A stretch of 64,000 bases of DNA. Source: Vibrio cidicii (GTDB lineage: Bacteria; Pseudomonadota; Gammaproteobacteria; Enterobacterales; Vibrionaceae). Positions within the stretch are counted from its first letter, which is position 1, and the number at the start of each line of letters is the position of its first letter. Made by a program: the position numbers and the translations under genes. Below, piece after piece: positions 55,006-63,799 of this stretch. The notes under the pieces are model-generated. The model did not search any database and was not told where the DNA came from. It worked only from the letters and a program-made list of their open reading frames with translations. The DNA is taken from positions 62,001 to 126,000 of the forward strand of contig NZ_CP046804.1 of assembly GCF_009763805.1 (NCBI RefSeq). The letters are read 5' to 3'.

Positions 55006-56923
55006 TTACGTTAAAGCACTTTCCGTTTGGGAAGATTGGCGCTCTTTCTCTCGAATAAAATCGTTAAACTCGATACGAGCATTTTGTGCCGCTTCAGAGG
55101 CTTGCAGCTTGTGCTCTTTGGCCGTCATGGCGGCTTGTGTCAGACGTTGGATCTCGACGAGTTGCTCTTCTGGCGCATCGCCCAGCTCTAGTCCGCTTTC
55201 ACCGCGAGAAAGCGCCTCAGAACGAATCACTTTTTTCAGCGTCCAGATCGCGTCAAGGGCTTCACGCTCTTGTTTGGCCGCTTCAATCGCTTCATCTCTC
55301 AAGCGCTCAAATTTAGCCAACGCCATGCCTTCTCGTGACCACGGATCCACATCTGGAAAATCTTCGATATTAATAACGGGATCTTCATAGCCTTCCTGAT
55401 GTGACAAATCCAAGCTTGCGGCTTTAATGCCAGAGATCATCAGCATGATGGCGATGCCTAATAGCGGTAAACCACCGACAATCGCGGCGGTTTGCAAGGT
55501 CGCTAAGCCGCCCATAAACAAGAGGATAGAGGGCATGACTGACAAGGTGAAAGCCCAGAACAGTCGGTTCCATCGCAGTGGATCTTCTGTGACGTTATTT
55601 TGCACTACGGAAGCGAGAATAAACGAAATCGAGTCGAAGGTCGTGGCGGTGAAGATGACGCACAAAATGGTAAATACGGCGATCACCACAGTGCTAAGTG
55701 GGAGTTGTTGTAAAATCGCAAAAATTGCCCGAGTGGCTCCCTGCTGATTGAGGATCGCGACCACATCCAACTGTCCTGACAATTGCAATGATAAGCCAAA
55801 GTTACCGAGAATCATAAAATAGAGCGCACAACCCATGGAGCCAAAAAAGATAGAACCTGACACCATCTGTTTAATAGTACGTCCGCGAGAAATACGTGCG
55901 ACAAAAAGCCCCATGCTGGGTGCAAACACTAACCACCAAGCCCAGTAAAAGATGGTCCAATCTTGAGGGAAATGAGTGTCTTCAAATGGACCATAGCCAC
56001 CAAATGGCTCTGCCCAAGTGGCCATGACAAAGAAATTGGAAAGCATGCGGCCAATCGAGTCCAGTCCGGTTTCCAAAATAAACAATGTAGGGCCAGTGAC
56101 GAGAATAAAAGCCAGTAGGGCCAAAGCGCCCCAAAAGTTAATATTGCTCAACACCTTAATGCCTCCATCCATTCCTTTATAGGAGGAGTAAGCAAACAGG
56201 GCAGTACATAGTAGCAATACGCCGATTTGCGATAGCGTGGTCGATGGGATGCCAAATAGGTAACTGATCCCTTCGTTAATTAGCGGAGCGGCAAGGCCAA
56301 GTGTGGTTGCTGCTCCGCCAAGTAGGCCAAAGATGAACAGCACGTCGATCACTTTCCCCAGTTTGCCATGACTGCGCGCTTCACCGATCACGGGCATTAA
56401 CGCCGCTGAAATTTTCAGCACGGGTTGTTTACGCACATAGAAGAAGTAAGCGATAGGCAGGGCGGGAATCAGGTAAATCGACCATGCGATTGGTCCCCAA
56501 TGGAAAATTCCATAGGTTGCCGCCCAGCGAATCGCTTCTTCGCTGCCAGCTTCCAATTGAAATGGCGGGTTCTGATAGTAGTAGGCCCACTCAATCGTGC
56601 CCCAATAAAGGATGCTGGCCCCGATGCCGCCGCAAAAAAGCATCGCAGCCCAAGAGCCTGTAGCGAAACTCGGGTTTCTCATCGGCATCACCGAGCTTGA
56701 TTTGCCCAATGTCACTGAAAATGATGTAAACCATAAAGAAAAAGGCGGCTAACCCTAAAGCGAGATAAAGAAAGCCGAGTTTGTCGGTCATGAAGCTTTT
56801 TGCAAGACCAATCCAATATTCGCCTTGGCTGGGCCAGACCAATAGTGGGATGATCACCGAACAAAGCAGTGCAATTGCTCCAAAGAAGGTGGGTTTATCG
56901 ATAAGTTCAAAGTGCCGTTTCAT
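55006..56923 (-). CDS. BCCT family betaine/choline/carnitine transporter (frameshifted in this assembly)
   Basis: Inner-membrane transporter for quaternary ammonium compounds, about 638 residues after repair. ATG 56923 follows AGGGAT. It has about twelve spans and BCCT motifs GTIEWAYYY, YFFYVRKQP, WTIFYWAWWLVFAPSMGLFVARIS and DSISFILAS. A hydrophilic, helical C-terminal extension of roughly 130 residues follows the last span (EDFPDVDPWSREGMALAKFE, then Glu/Ala-rich). The frame breaks at 56666-56668. Reading GTTTC as GTTC on the coding strand gives EKPEFATGSWAAMLF. The substrate cannot be named from sequence. Confidence 0.91.
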
Positions 56924-57120
56924 AAAAATCCCTAGTACAGACGTTAATTTGCTCATTGCAATGAGCAAACTGCTTAATCGGTATCGAATACCAATTAAGG
57001 GATAGTAAGCTGCTAGGGTAGGTATACAAATAGAATTTTATATGGTCACAAAAGGGATTTTTAATAATATAGTTTGCAGTGTTGGTTTGGTGTGATTTAT
57101 TTGTCTATTTTATTGTTCGA

Positions 57121-57711
57121 TTAAGCTAAGTCATCTTTAGGTTTTGTTCGCTTGTACTTGATGATTGCGTAAATCATGGCGGCAAAAAGTAGAGCGCTGA
57201 CAAACCAGACAACATAGCGATGTTGGTCATAAAATGCGGCGATTTGCGTTAAATGCTCAAAGGCAAAGTGAGTAATAAGACCAAACACAGTGACCCAAAT
57301 GGTGGTAGCGAGTAAGTTGCCCAGTAAGAACTCCTTGAGTGGCATTTTTGCGACGCCACACGCTAGCGGCATAAACTGTTTCATCCCTTCAATAAAACGG
57401 CTAACGACCAAGCACGCAGGACCGTACTTTTGAATGGCACTTTGCAGTTTGCGAAACTTGTTGCCTGAGATGAAGCCTTTTTTATCCAGCCACTCTTCAA
57501 AATGGTAGCCAAGCAGGTAGCCCAACGTATTGCCGCTAAAGCAACTAAGCCAAGACACCAGCATCACCGCTGGAAAGCTCATCACTTGTTGTGCAGAGAG
57601 GATTGAGGCGGCAATCATCAAGGATTGTCCGGGCATCGGCACGCCAATGCCTTCAAGAAAAATACTGACGATCAAGGCAAGATAGCCGTACTGTTCCAGA
57701 AGAGGTTGCAT
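57121..57711 (-). CDS. DedA family membrane protein
   Basis: Membrane protein of the DedA/SNARE-associated family, whose members act in lipid flipping and membrane homeostasis. Landmarks are IFLEGIGVPMPGQSLMIAA, GNTLGYLLGYHFEEWL and FIEGMKQFMPLACGVAKM, the last holding the conserved R/G-rich loop. Four to five spans are visible, with a basic tail KYKRTKPKDD. The start is uncertain: ATG 57711 places the protein directly before the first span, while the frame stays open to a TTG at 57801. Confidence 0.86.
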   Translation of the reverse strand: MQPLLEQYGYLALIVSIFLEGIGVPMPGQSLMIAASILSAQQVMSFPAVMLVSWLSCFSGNTLGYLLGYHFEEWLDKKGFISGNKFRKLQSAIQKYGPACLVVSRFIEGMKQFMPLACGVAKMPLKEFLLGNLLATTIWVTVFGLITHFAFEHLTQIAAFYDQHRYVVWFVSALLFAAMIYAIIKYKRTKPKDDLA

Positions 57712-57958
57712 GGCAAGAAGCAGTTGATTGAGCTGTTGCAAGTTAGGTGTCCGCTTGGAGAAACGCTGATCTTTAATAGCGCTGTTCGAGTAAAGAATCA
57801 ACGCTTACGGCATCGGCAAGCTGGAAATTGACAAAACCCTGATAGAAATGGTTCGCCAAGTGAGGTGTGATAAGCATTAAGATCATCGTAGGCCAAAAGC
57901 GTTGAGAACCCTATGGTTCAATTGCTTTTGGAACATGGCAAACCCAATGCTGAGTACA

Positions 57959-57990
57959 AGCAACCCGACACTAAGTCGGGTTGCTTTGTT
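57959..57990. terminator. Strong hairpin between the DedA and Sua5-like genes
   Basis: AGCAACCCGAC and GTCGGGTTGCT form a perfect 11-bp stem with an ACTAA loop, followed on the plus strand by TTTGTTATG. On the minus strand it lies just after the Sua5-like gene and probably ends it. The T run favours the plus strand. Confidence 0.75.
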
Positions 57991-58010
57991 ATGAATTTTC
58001 TTTTTTAAAA

Positions 58011-58973
58011 TCAGAGCTTTGATTGCGCGCGATTCAGTCGATCATGCACCGCTGACCAGCTTTCGTCCATCGGTGGTCTTTCTACCCAAATCTCTTCACA
58101 GCCCCACTTGTCGGCCTCATCAAGCGTGCGGTAGAGCGCATGAGCGTAGTCTGCTACCGATCCCGGCATTAGTTTCGCTTTGATATTGGCGTGATTATCA
58201 AATGGTGAATAGTGCAAATAGGCTACTTTGTCATTGGTTAGGTGAATCAGTTCACTCGCATCAACCAAACGGACCCGCGTATTTGGCTGGTAGTGGCTGG
58301 TAACGTTCCCCGGTACGGCAACCGTGTGGTTCACTGGTGAGCTCACCTCTTCGCCTAACGTGGCCGATAGCTGCGCGGCGGTGATTGGCCCGGCTCGCAA
58401 AATGCGAAATGGCTTTTCGGTCAGATCGACAATCGTAGATTCAAGGCCGTGAGCACAGTCACCGCCATCGAGGACCGCAGCAATTTTGCCGCCCAGCGAG
58501 TTGATGACGTGCTGCGCAGAGGTTGGGCTGAGCTTTTTATAAGGGTTGGCCGAAGGAGCGGCAACCGCCATTCCCGACGATTGCAGCAAGGTGGCAAACA
58601 CCTGATGGGCAGGCATACGGATGCCAATGGTTTCTAAGCCTCCCGTCACTACTGGAGTCACGTGATCGGCTTTTTTCAGCAGCAGCGTTAACGGGCCGGG
58701 CCAGTACGCCTGCGCGAGTACATAAGCTTCTTCTGGGATCTCGACAGCCCAATCCGTCAACTGTTCAACTTGGCCAATATGCACGATCAACGGGTGATCA
58801 GCCGGTCTTCCTTTCGCGGCAAAAATCTTCTTAACGGCCTCTGGGTTGGTGGCATCTGCCGCCAGACCGTAAACCGTTTCAGTCGGGATAGCGACCAGCT
58901 CACCTTGAGCAAGCAGCTCTTTAGCCTGGCCGATCTCTTTTTGCTCAGCGGCAGAAAGATAAAGCGTGTTCAA
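58011..58973 (-). CDS. L-threonylcarbamoyladenylate synthase, Sua5 type
   Basis: Makes the threonylcarbamoyl-AMP intermediate for the t6A modification of tRNAs. The 320-residue product has the YrdC-like domain (VAIPTETVYGLAADATNPEAV, KGRPADHPLIVHI, TVVDLTEKPFRILRAGPI-type segment) plus the C-terminal Sua5 domain (GNVTSHYQPNTRVRLVD), which short TsaC proteins lack. Vibrios usually carry a separate TsaC, so this is probably a second copy. It is monocistronic. Confidence 0.9.
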   Translation of the reverse strand: MNTLYLSAAEQKEIGQAKELLAQGELVAIPTETVYGLAADATNPEAVKKIFAAKGRPADHPLIVHIGQVEQLTDWAVEIPEEAYVLAQAYWPGPLTLLLKKADHVTPVVTGGLETIGIRMPAHQVFATLLQSSGMAVAAPSANPYKKLSPTSAQHVINSLGGKIAAVLDGGDCAHGLESTIVDLTEKPFRILRAGPITAAQLSATLGEEVSSPVNHTVAVPGNVTSHYQPNTRVRLVDASELIHLTNDKVAYLHYSPFDNHANIKAKLMPGSVADYAHALYRTLDEADKWGCEEIWVERPPMDESWSAVHDRLNRAQSKL

Positions 58974-59246
58974 TGTGACTTCCTCTGGGGCGGCCTAATA
59001 CGAAGGCCAGATAACAATCTTACCCAACACCATGGCGTTTGCCAGAAGGCGCGGTTTAAAACAAAGGCGACATTATACTCAACTGCTAACAAGATGCGAG
59101 AGCAATGCCAATGCATCGGTGACCGAAAATAGCTGGCATCAAATATGCTTAAAAATCAGACAAAGGACTCAGTCTGTTCCATCGACTAAGCGGCGAAAAT
59201 CTGGCAACACTATTTCGTCGTTGAGCAAATTAAAAAGGAGATGACA

Positions 59247-59471
59247 ATGGAATCTCTCTACAAAATTGAATCATACAGTGAAGAAGCGGTGAGCATGATC
59301 GCTCGCTTTATCCACCGCAAAGGTGGCGTCTGTTACGTTGCAGGATTTGCGGTGATCACCAATCATCCTTTCAAAGAGCGCGAAGCGGCCACTTTGTTAC
59401 CGCTGGTGGCGCGAGTAACCGACAATTTAACCGAATGGGATAAAGCGTTTATCGCCCATCAGGAACATTAA
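59247..59471 (+). CDS. Small conserved-looking protein of unknown function
   Basis: 74 residues from ATG 59247, six bases after AAAAAGGAG; the ATG at 59241 abuts the ribosome site and is unlikely. The product (begins MESLYKIESYSEEAVSMIAR) has no signal peptide or membrane span and contains the hydrophobic strand GGVCYVAGFAVITN. A hairpin follows it. I recognise no family. It stands alone and is divergent from the Sua5-like gene. Confidence 0.7.
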   Translation: MESLYKIESYSEEAVSMIARFIHRKGGVCYVAGFAVITNHPFKEREAATLLPLVARVTDNLTEWDKAFIAHQEH

Positions 59472-59477
59472 AAAGCC

Positions 59478-59504
59478 TTGGCGAGCAAACCGTGTGCTCG
59501 CCAA
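59478..59504 (+). terminator. Hairpin after the small unknown gene
   Basis: TTGGCGAGC and GCTCGCCAA form a perfect 9-bp stem with a nine-base loop, but no T run follows on either strand. Confidence 0.55.
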
Positions 59505-59526
59505 ACGCACGCGTTTCTGTCGGTAC

Positions 59527-60006
59527 TTACTGTGCTAGCAAAATCTTTTTCAGTAGTTCCGCCAGTTGTGCTTGCTCTTGTTTGTCCAACACACTCAGCA
59601 TCTGATCCATATTGGCCACGTGTGCTTGTAACGCTTTGTCGATGACGTCAACACCTTGTTCGGTGAGTGACACGCTGCAACTGCGCCTGTCGTGTTCACT
59701 GGCGATACGCTGCACCAACCCGCGTTGTACCAGATGTTCTATCCGTGTGCTAACCGCACCGGAAGAGAGCATCAGTGTCTGATACAACTCGGTTGGGGTG
59801 ATGTCACGGTTGCTGCGACGCATGGTCGCGAGCATATCAAACTCAATGCTACTCAGCTCATGTGCCTGAAAAACCGCTTCTAACTGTTTCTTCCACAGTT
59901 CACTAGTGCGTCTCAGCCTTCCGACCACTCCCATGCTGGAACAATCCATATCGGGTTTCACTTCACGCCACTGCGACAAAATCGTGTCGACTTGATCGTT
60001 CTCCAT
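59527..60006 (-). CDS. MarR family transcriptional regulator
   Basis: 159-residue winged-helix regulator. The MarR DNA-binding region reads LSSIEFDMLATMRRSNRDITPTELYQTLMLSSGAVSTRIEHLVQRGLV, followed by the wing RIASEHDRRSCSVSLTEQG. It diverges from an EamA transporter and a flavin reductase, with strong palindromes between them. It probably represses its own gene and the transporter pair. The inducer is unknown. Confidence 0.92.
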   Translation of the reverse strand: MENDQVDTILSQWREVKPDMDCSSMGVVGRLRRTSELWKKQLEAVFQAHELSSIEFDMLATMRRSNRDITPTELYQTLMLSSGAVSTRIEHLVQRGLVQRIASEHDRRSCSVSLTEQGVDVIDKALQAHVANMDQMLSVLDKQEQAQLAELLKKILLAQ

Positions 60007-60024
60007 ACTTTTCTCTCAACTTAA

Positions 60025-60104
60025 TATCTTTCCAAAAAGATACTTGATCAAAAGTGAATTCTCTATTATTTTTTAAAAAGTATCTTTTGTTTGAGATACT
60101 TTTT
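60025..60104. promoter_or_regulatory. Palindromic operators between marR-like and eamA genes
   Basis: AAAAAGTATCT (60075-60085) and AGATACTTTTT (60094-60104) are perfect 11-bp arms 8 bp apart. A second element, TATCTTT (60025-60031) and AAAGATA (60036-60042), is followed by another AGATACTT copy. The repeated AGATACTT core is a likely binding site of the adjacent MarR protein. Confidence 0.7.
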
Positions 60105-60127
60105 TTACAACACAAGTCAGGTGAGCC

Positions 60128-61027
60128 ATGAATAAAGTGAATTCGGTAAAAACCATTATCCTTACTGCGGTTGCACCATTGGTGTGGGGCAGTACCTATA
60201 TTGTGACCACGCAAGCCTTACCGCCGGAAAGTCCGTTGATCGCCTCGACTATTCGCGCGCTGCCTGCGGGCATTCTGCTGGTGCTTCTGAGCCGAACTTG
60301 GCTGCAAGGCATCTGGTGGGGGCGCCTTGCGACCCTAGGCTTACTGAACATTGGGCTGTTTTTCTATTGCCTCTTTTTTGCGGCGACCTATTTGCCCGGT
60401 GGTATGGCGTCTTTGGTGATGTCTTTTCAGCCGATGCTGGTCATGCTTTTGAGTTGGTTCTGGTTGAATGCGCGAGTGACATCAAGGCAGTGGTTGGCGA
60501 GTGGCGTAGGGGTGATCGGCATTGCGCTTTTGGTCCTCAATAGTTCGGTCGCCCTGAATCTACAAGGGTTAATGATTGCCGCATTGGGTACGTTGAGTAT
60601 GGCATCAGGTGTGGTATTGACCAAAAAGTGGGGCCGGCCAAGGGGTATGTCACTGCTGGGTTTTACAGGTTGGCAGCTACTGTTTGGTGGTGTGGCTTTA
60701 TTGCCAGTATCGCTGTGGCTAGAAGGCATTCCTTCCCAACTGACCCCTACTAACTACCTAGGTTACGGGTACTTGAGTTTGATTGGCGCAGTGCTTGGCT
60801 ACTTTCTCTGGTTTCGAGGCATCGAAAAGCTGCCACCAGTTACTGTTTCGTTTCTCGGCTTTCTCAGCAGTGTCTCGGCCTGTTTTCTTGGCTATCTGTT
60901 GCTCAATCAAGCGCTGACTTGGCCGCAATTACTCGGCGCGGGCGCTATTTTACTCGCCATTTTACTGGCAGTGCCTCGCTCTGAGCCACGAGCTAATCAA
61001 ACCACTTTATCGTTAAAAGGAATCTAA
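60128..61027 (+). CDS. EamA/DMT family transporter
   Basis: 299-residue inner-membrane protein with ten predicted spans in two EamA repeats (VWGSTYIVTTQALPPESPLIAS in the first; LSLIGAVLGYFLWFRGIEKLPPV in the second). The substrate is unknown; relatives export amino acids, metabolites or drugs. It is preceded by GTGAGCC and followed 1 bp later by a flavin reductase. The divergent MarR regulator suggests induction by a toxic small molecule. Confidence 0.9.
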   Translation: MNKVNSVKTIILTAVAPLVWGSTYIVTTQALPPESPLIASTIRALPAGILLVLLSRTWLQGIWWGRLATLGLLNIGLFFYCLFFAATYLPGGMASLVMSFQPMLVMLLSWFWLNARVTSRQWLASGVGVIGIALLVLNSSVALNLQGLMIAALGTLSMASGVVLTKKWGRPRGMSLLGFTGWQLLFGGVALLPVSLWLEGIPSQLTPTNYLGYGYLSLIGAVLGYFLWFRGIEKLPPVTVSFLGFLSSVSACFLGYLLLNQALTWPQLLGAGAILLAILLAVPRSEPRANQTTLSLKGI

Positions 61028-61028
61028 T

Positions 61029-61622
61029 ATGAACATCACTATCGTTTCTGGGAGCCAGCGTGCCAACTCGCAAAGCGCCAACGTTGCTCACTATCTACAA
61101 ACCCTGGCGCAGAAGCATTTCAATCAGGTAAACGTGCTTGATTTGCATCAACTCAACCTGCCATTTTGGAATGAAGGGGTTTGGCAGGGCAGTGAAGAGT
61201 GGCAAGTGTGGTCGCCCATCGCGCAAATGCTCATGCAGTCAGACGCCTTTATTTTTATTACACCGGAGTGGCACGGCATGGCAACGCCAGCCTTGAAGAA
61301 CTTTCTGATGCTAGCCACCGATGATGAACTGGCCCACAAGCCAGCATTACTGGTCAGTGTGTCTGCCAGTGTCAACGGCGTGTACCCTATCAGCGAGCTG
61401 CGTATGACGGGAAATAAGAACAATCATGTCTGTTTCTTACCGGATCATCTTATTTTCCGCCAATGCGACACCTTGTTTAATCAAGAGCACAGATGTGCAG
61501 ACGAGCAACTTCATGCTCGCAGCGAATACACCATCTCATTGCTGGCGGCTTATGCCAATGCGCTCGCGCCAGTGCATCGTGACATGGTGCAAGCAGGAAA
61601 AACCTTTCGCTACGGAATGTAG
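61029..61622 (+). CDS. NADPH-dependent FMN reductase family protein
   Basis: 197-residue flavodoxin-fold protein. The FMN phosphate loop is VSGSQRANSQSANVA, and the second flavin contact is FITPEWHGMATPALKNFLML. It may act as a quinone, azo-compound or chromate-type reductase; the substrate is not predictable. It is nearly fused to the EamA gene, so the two are likely co-transcribed and MarR-controlled. Confidence 0.88.
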   Translation: MNITIVSGSQRANSQSANVAHYLQTLAQKHFNQVNVLDLHQLNLPFWNEGVWQGSEEWQVWSPIAQMLMQSDAFIFITPEWHGMATPALKNFLMLATDDELAHKPALLVSVSASVNGVYPISELRMTGNKNNHVCFLPDHLIFRQCDTLFNQEHRCADEQLHARSEYTISLLAAYANALAPVHRDMVQAGKTFRYGM

Positions 61623-61660
61623 CTCGCGGTTACCTCAATAATGGAGGGAAGAAAAGCAAA

Positions 61661-61697
61661 AAAGGGGCGGCACGCTTTTAAGCGCTGTCGCCCCTTG
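61661..61697 (+). terminator. Hairpin after the flavin reductase gene
   Basis: GGGGCG and CGCCCC with an inner CGCTT/AAGCG pairing form an imperfect stem preceded by an A run (AAAAAA at 61658-61663). The A run suggests that it also works as a minus-strand terminator for the hip-like pair. Confidence 0.6.
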
Positions 61698-61733
61698 CCA
61701 CAACCGATACATAAATTTCATGTGTGGTTTTGT

Positions 61734-61752
61734 GTGTACCCAATCGTGTACC
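61734..61752 (+). repeat. Direct repeat GTGTACC near the accessory module edge
   Basis: GTGTACC occurs at 61734-61740 and 61746-61752, 12 bp apart. It lies between the last metabolic operon and the hip-like module. Similar tandem GTGTACC copies occur beside some tyrosine-integrase genes, so it may mark an old integration edge. No integrase is present in the window. Confidence 0.35.
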
Positions 61753-61850
61753 TAAACATCAAAGAAGTGGCAGGAGGGGAATGAATATTAAAAACACGCT
61801 GACTGGTTATAGTCATTCAATCTAAAGCAAGAGCGCGAATACTGAGCGTT

Positions 61851-62318
61851 TTATTCAGCCTCATCATCGATTAATAGAGATTTTAAGGCATCTGGAGAAG
61901 AGGGGAGCAGACCGACCTTTAAACCAAAGAGCTTGAAAACCTTATTGAGAATCTCTGTATTGTAGCTGCCCCGATCATTCTCTATGTCTGAGAGTGTTTT
62001 TCTTGAGACATTGACAAGTCTTGCGAACACATCCTGTTTGAGTCCCAGTATATTAATGCGTAGACTTTTCAGCGCTTGGCCCTGTGTTAGCTCTCCAAGC
62101 AATAAGTGTTTGATGATTTTGTTTGCCTCGGTTTTGCGTTCTGCTGCACTTACTGCTTTGGCGTTTTTTGAGGTTTTTGATCTAGTCGGAGTATTAAGTT
62201 GCGATCGTTCTTTGGTCGAATGAGTTGCATCCGTCCCAGTCTTGGGCTGATGTTGATTTCGGTTTGCTCTTAGACGAGCTACCGTATCTTGTACGGACTC
62301 TTTATTGCTTGGCTTCAT
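61851..62318 (-). CDS. HTH (Xre-type) partner of the HipA-like protein
   Basis: 155 residues from ATG 62318, which overlaps the hipA-like stop as ATGA and is preceded by GGGGG; an in-frame ATG at 62330 is an alternative. The N-terminal half (about residues 1-75) is polar, rich in Lys, Ser and Thr and looks disordered. The C-terminal half has a clear HTH (LKQDVFARLVNVSRKTLSDIENDRG) and a hydrophobic tail GLKVGLLPSSPDALKSLL. It probably acts as antitoxin and repressor through the palindromes upstream of the operon. Confidence 0.85.
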   Translation of the reverse strand: MKPSNKESVQDTVARLRANRNQHQPKTGTDATHSTKERSQLNTPTRSKTSKNAKAVSAAERKTEANKIIKHLLLGELTQGQALKSLRINILGLKQDVFARLVNVSRKTLSDIENDRGSYNTEILNKVFKLFGLKVGLLPSSPDALKSLLIDDEAE

Positions 62319-63676
62319 AGTAGCCCCCATTTAGTGAGCTTTTCTGATAAATAATTAAGTCCAACGGCCGGCATCTCCAAGATTTGTTCTGGTACTCCTC
62401 GTAAAGCGAGTCTCTGCTTTAGGCCTACGCATTTACTTGCAGTAATTGCTAGCTCTTTTAATAACATTTCCTTTGGCACCAGATCAGATAAGGTGTCTGC
62501 AATGCCGACAAAGTCGTAAGTTCCGCCAACCTCTAGTGGGGCTTTCCATTTTGTTGTTCTTGGAATTCCTGCAGGATCGGCTTTCATTGGTGCGAAATCG
62601 TAAATGGGAGCAAGCTTTATGACTCCATCACCCTTTAAGAATGAAGTATTTCTGCCATGGTTATCACTATTACCAAACAAGATGTTGAGTAGATCTCTCT
62701 TCACCCATTCAATAACGAAAGCTTGGGTATCAAACCTATACCCTTGGTGTTTAACCATATTACTTTCAGTAATTTTTTCTATGAGAGTTCGGATTGTTGT
62801 TTCGTGATCAAGAGTGACTCCAGCGCCTTTGTTTAAAATGGAATACACTGATTCCATGCCAAATCTCTCTATTTGTTGATCAATAATTTGAACATCAAAT
62901 CGAGGAAGCCATAAGGAAGGGTAGTTTAATCCTTCCTCCAAGCGCATACCGTCGGTGGAGATCGTTTCAACTCCCATTTCAGTTAGCTCGTGGTAGAAGT
63001 AGAACTCAGCTCTTAGAATATTACAGTCGATGGTGCTTCTTGAGCCTCTAGGGTACTTTACTAAGTAATGTAAGTCGTGGTTGCTATTGTCATCTTGGTA
63101 TGGATCAATCCATATTTTTTCGCTGCCAGATCCATGATCGAAACCACATCGGAGGATCAGCTTTGGCGCTTCACCTCCAGCCCCAGTTGCACCACCTGCG
63201 GCTGCTCCTCTTTGCTGTGCATAGTCGAGGAAATCACCTGCTCGATTTTTAACATCATCAACAGAGAAGTAGAGGTTGTCTGCGACTTCGTAGCGCTCAG
63301 GAAGAGAGTCTTTTATTCTTAAGTTACCAATAGGCGACATTGTGCCAAACTTGAGCAAAACATAGTCTTGTTCATCAGAACTAAGGTCTTCAATATCTAG
63401 GTGTTTAACCCAGTATCGTCTACTAGCGCCACTAGGCATAATATCGTCTAGAAACTTTAGCCATCCAGGTTTACCCATATCATCAAAAAAGAACGAGATA
63501 GGGTGGTTGAGTGAAACAGCGTGAAAGTCATCTTTATCGTGGTGTTCTAGCGCATAGTCGCCGAGGTAGTTGAGTTCAGTCACTCGGAAATTATGTTGGC
63601 TACTTTTAGGGAATGAGATGATACCAATATCTATCCATTCACCTCTGATAAAAGCTTGTACGGTTAGTGCTTCCAT
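62315..63676 (-). CDS. HipA-like serine/threonine kinase toxin
   Basis: 453 residues from ATG 63676 after AGAGGTG; a GTG at 63685 would add three. The N-terminal domain is followed by a Gly-rich stretch and conserved lysine (GAGGEAPKLILR), and the catalytic core reads FGNSDNHGRNTSFL with the metal-site motif LAPIYDFAPM. HipA kinases of this type phosphorylate targets such as glutamyl-tRNA synthetase and cause growth arrest. The toxin gene comes first in the operon, the reverse of E. coli hipBA. Base composition is more AT-rich than its neighbours. Confidence 0.86.
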   Translation of the reverse strand: MEALTVQAFIRGEWIDIGIISFPKSSQHNFRVTELNYLGDYALEHHDKDDFHAVSLNHPISFFFDDMGKPGWLKFLDDIMPSGASRRYWVKHLDIEDLSSDEQDYVLLKFGTMSPIGNLRIKDSLPERYEVADNLYFSVDDVKNRAGDFLDYAQQRGAAAGGATGAGGEAPKLILRCGFDHGSGSEKIWIDPYQDDNSNHDLHYLVKYPRGSRSTIDCNILRAEFYFYHELTEMGVETISTDGMRLEEGLNYPSLWLPRFDVQIIDQQIERFGMESVYSILNKGAGVTLDHETTIRTLIEKITESNMVKHQGYRFDTQAFVIEWVKRDLLNILFGNSDNHGRNTSFLKGDGVIKLAPIYDFAPMKADPAGIPRTTKWKAPLEVGGTYDFVGIADTLSDLVPKEMLLKELAITASKCVGLKQRLALRGVPEQILEMPAVGLNYLSEKLTKWGLL

Positions 63677-63699
63677 CGACAACACCTCTACTTATCAAT

Positions 63700-63799
63700 G
63701 AGTAAAACTTTACTCTTAAAGTTATTTTTTTTCAAGTTACGAGTAAAATCTTACTCATTAATGTGTGGGGAAACTTTTTATGAGTAAATTATTACTCAT
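63700..63799 (-). promoter_or_regulatory. hip-like promoter with three evenly spaced palindromic operators
   Basis: Three palindromes with GAGTAA/TTACTC arms lie at 63700-63715, 63741-63756 and 63780-63799; their centres are exactly 41 bp apart, about four helical turns. On the minus strand TTGAAA (63730-63735) and TAAAGT (63707-63712), 17 bp apart, form a promoter whose -10 lies in the first palindrome. Cooperative repression by the HTH partner is likely. Confidence 0.78.

Noticed and set aside
57794..57880. Short plus-strand ORF (contains NAYGIGKLEIDKTLIEMV) upstream of the DedA gene
   Set aside because: It has a protein-like look but no start codon or ribosome site, and only about 28 codons. 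It could be a remnant of a lost gene, which I cannot support.
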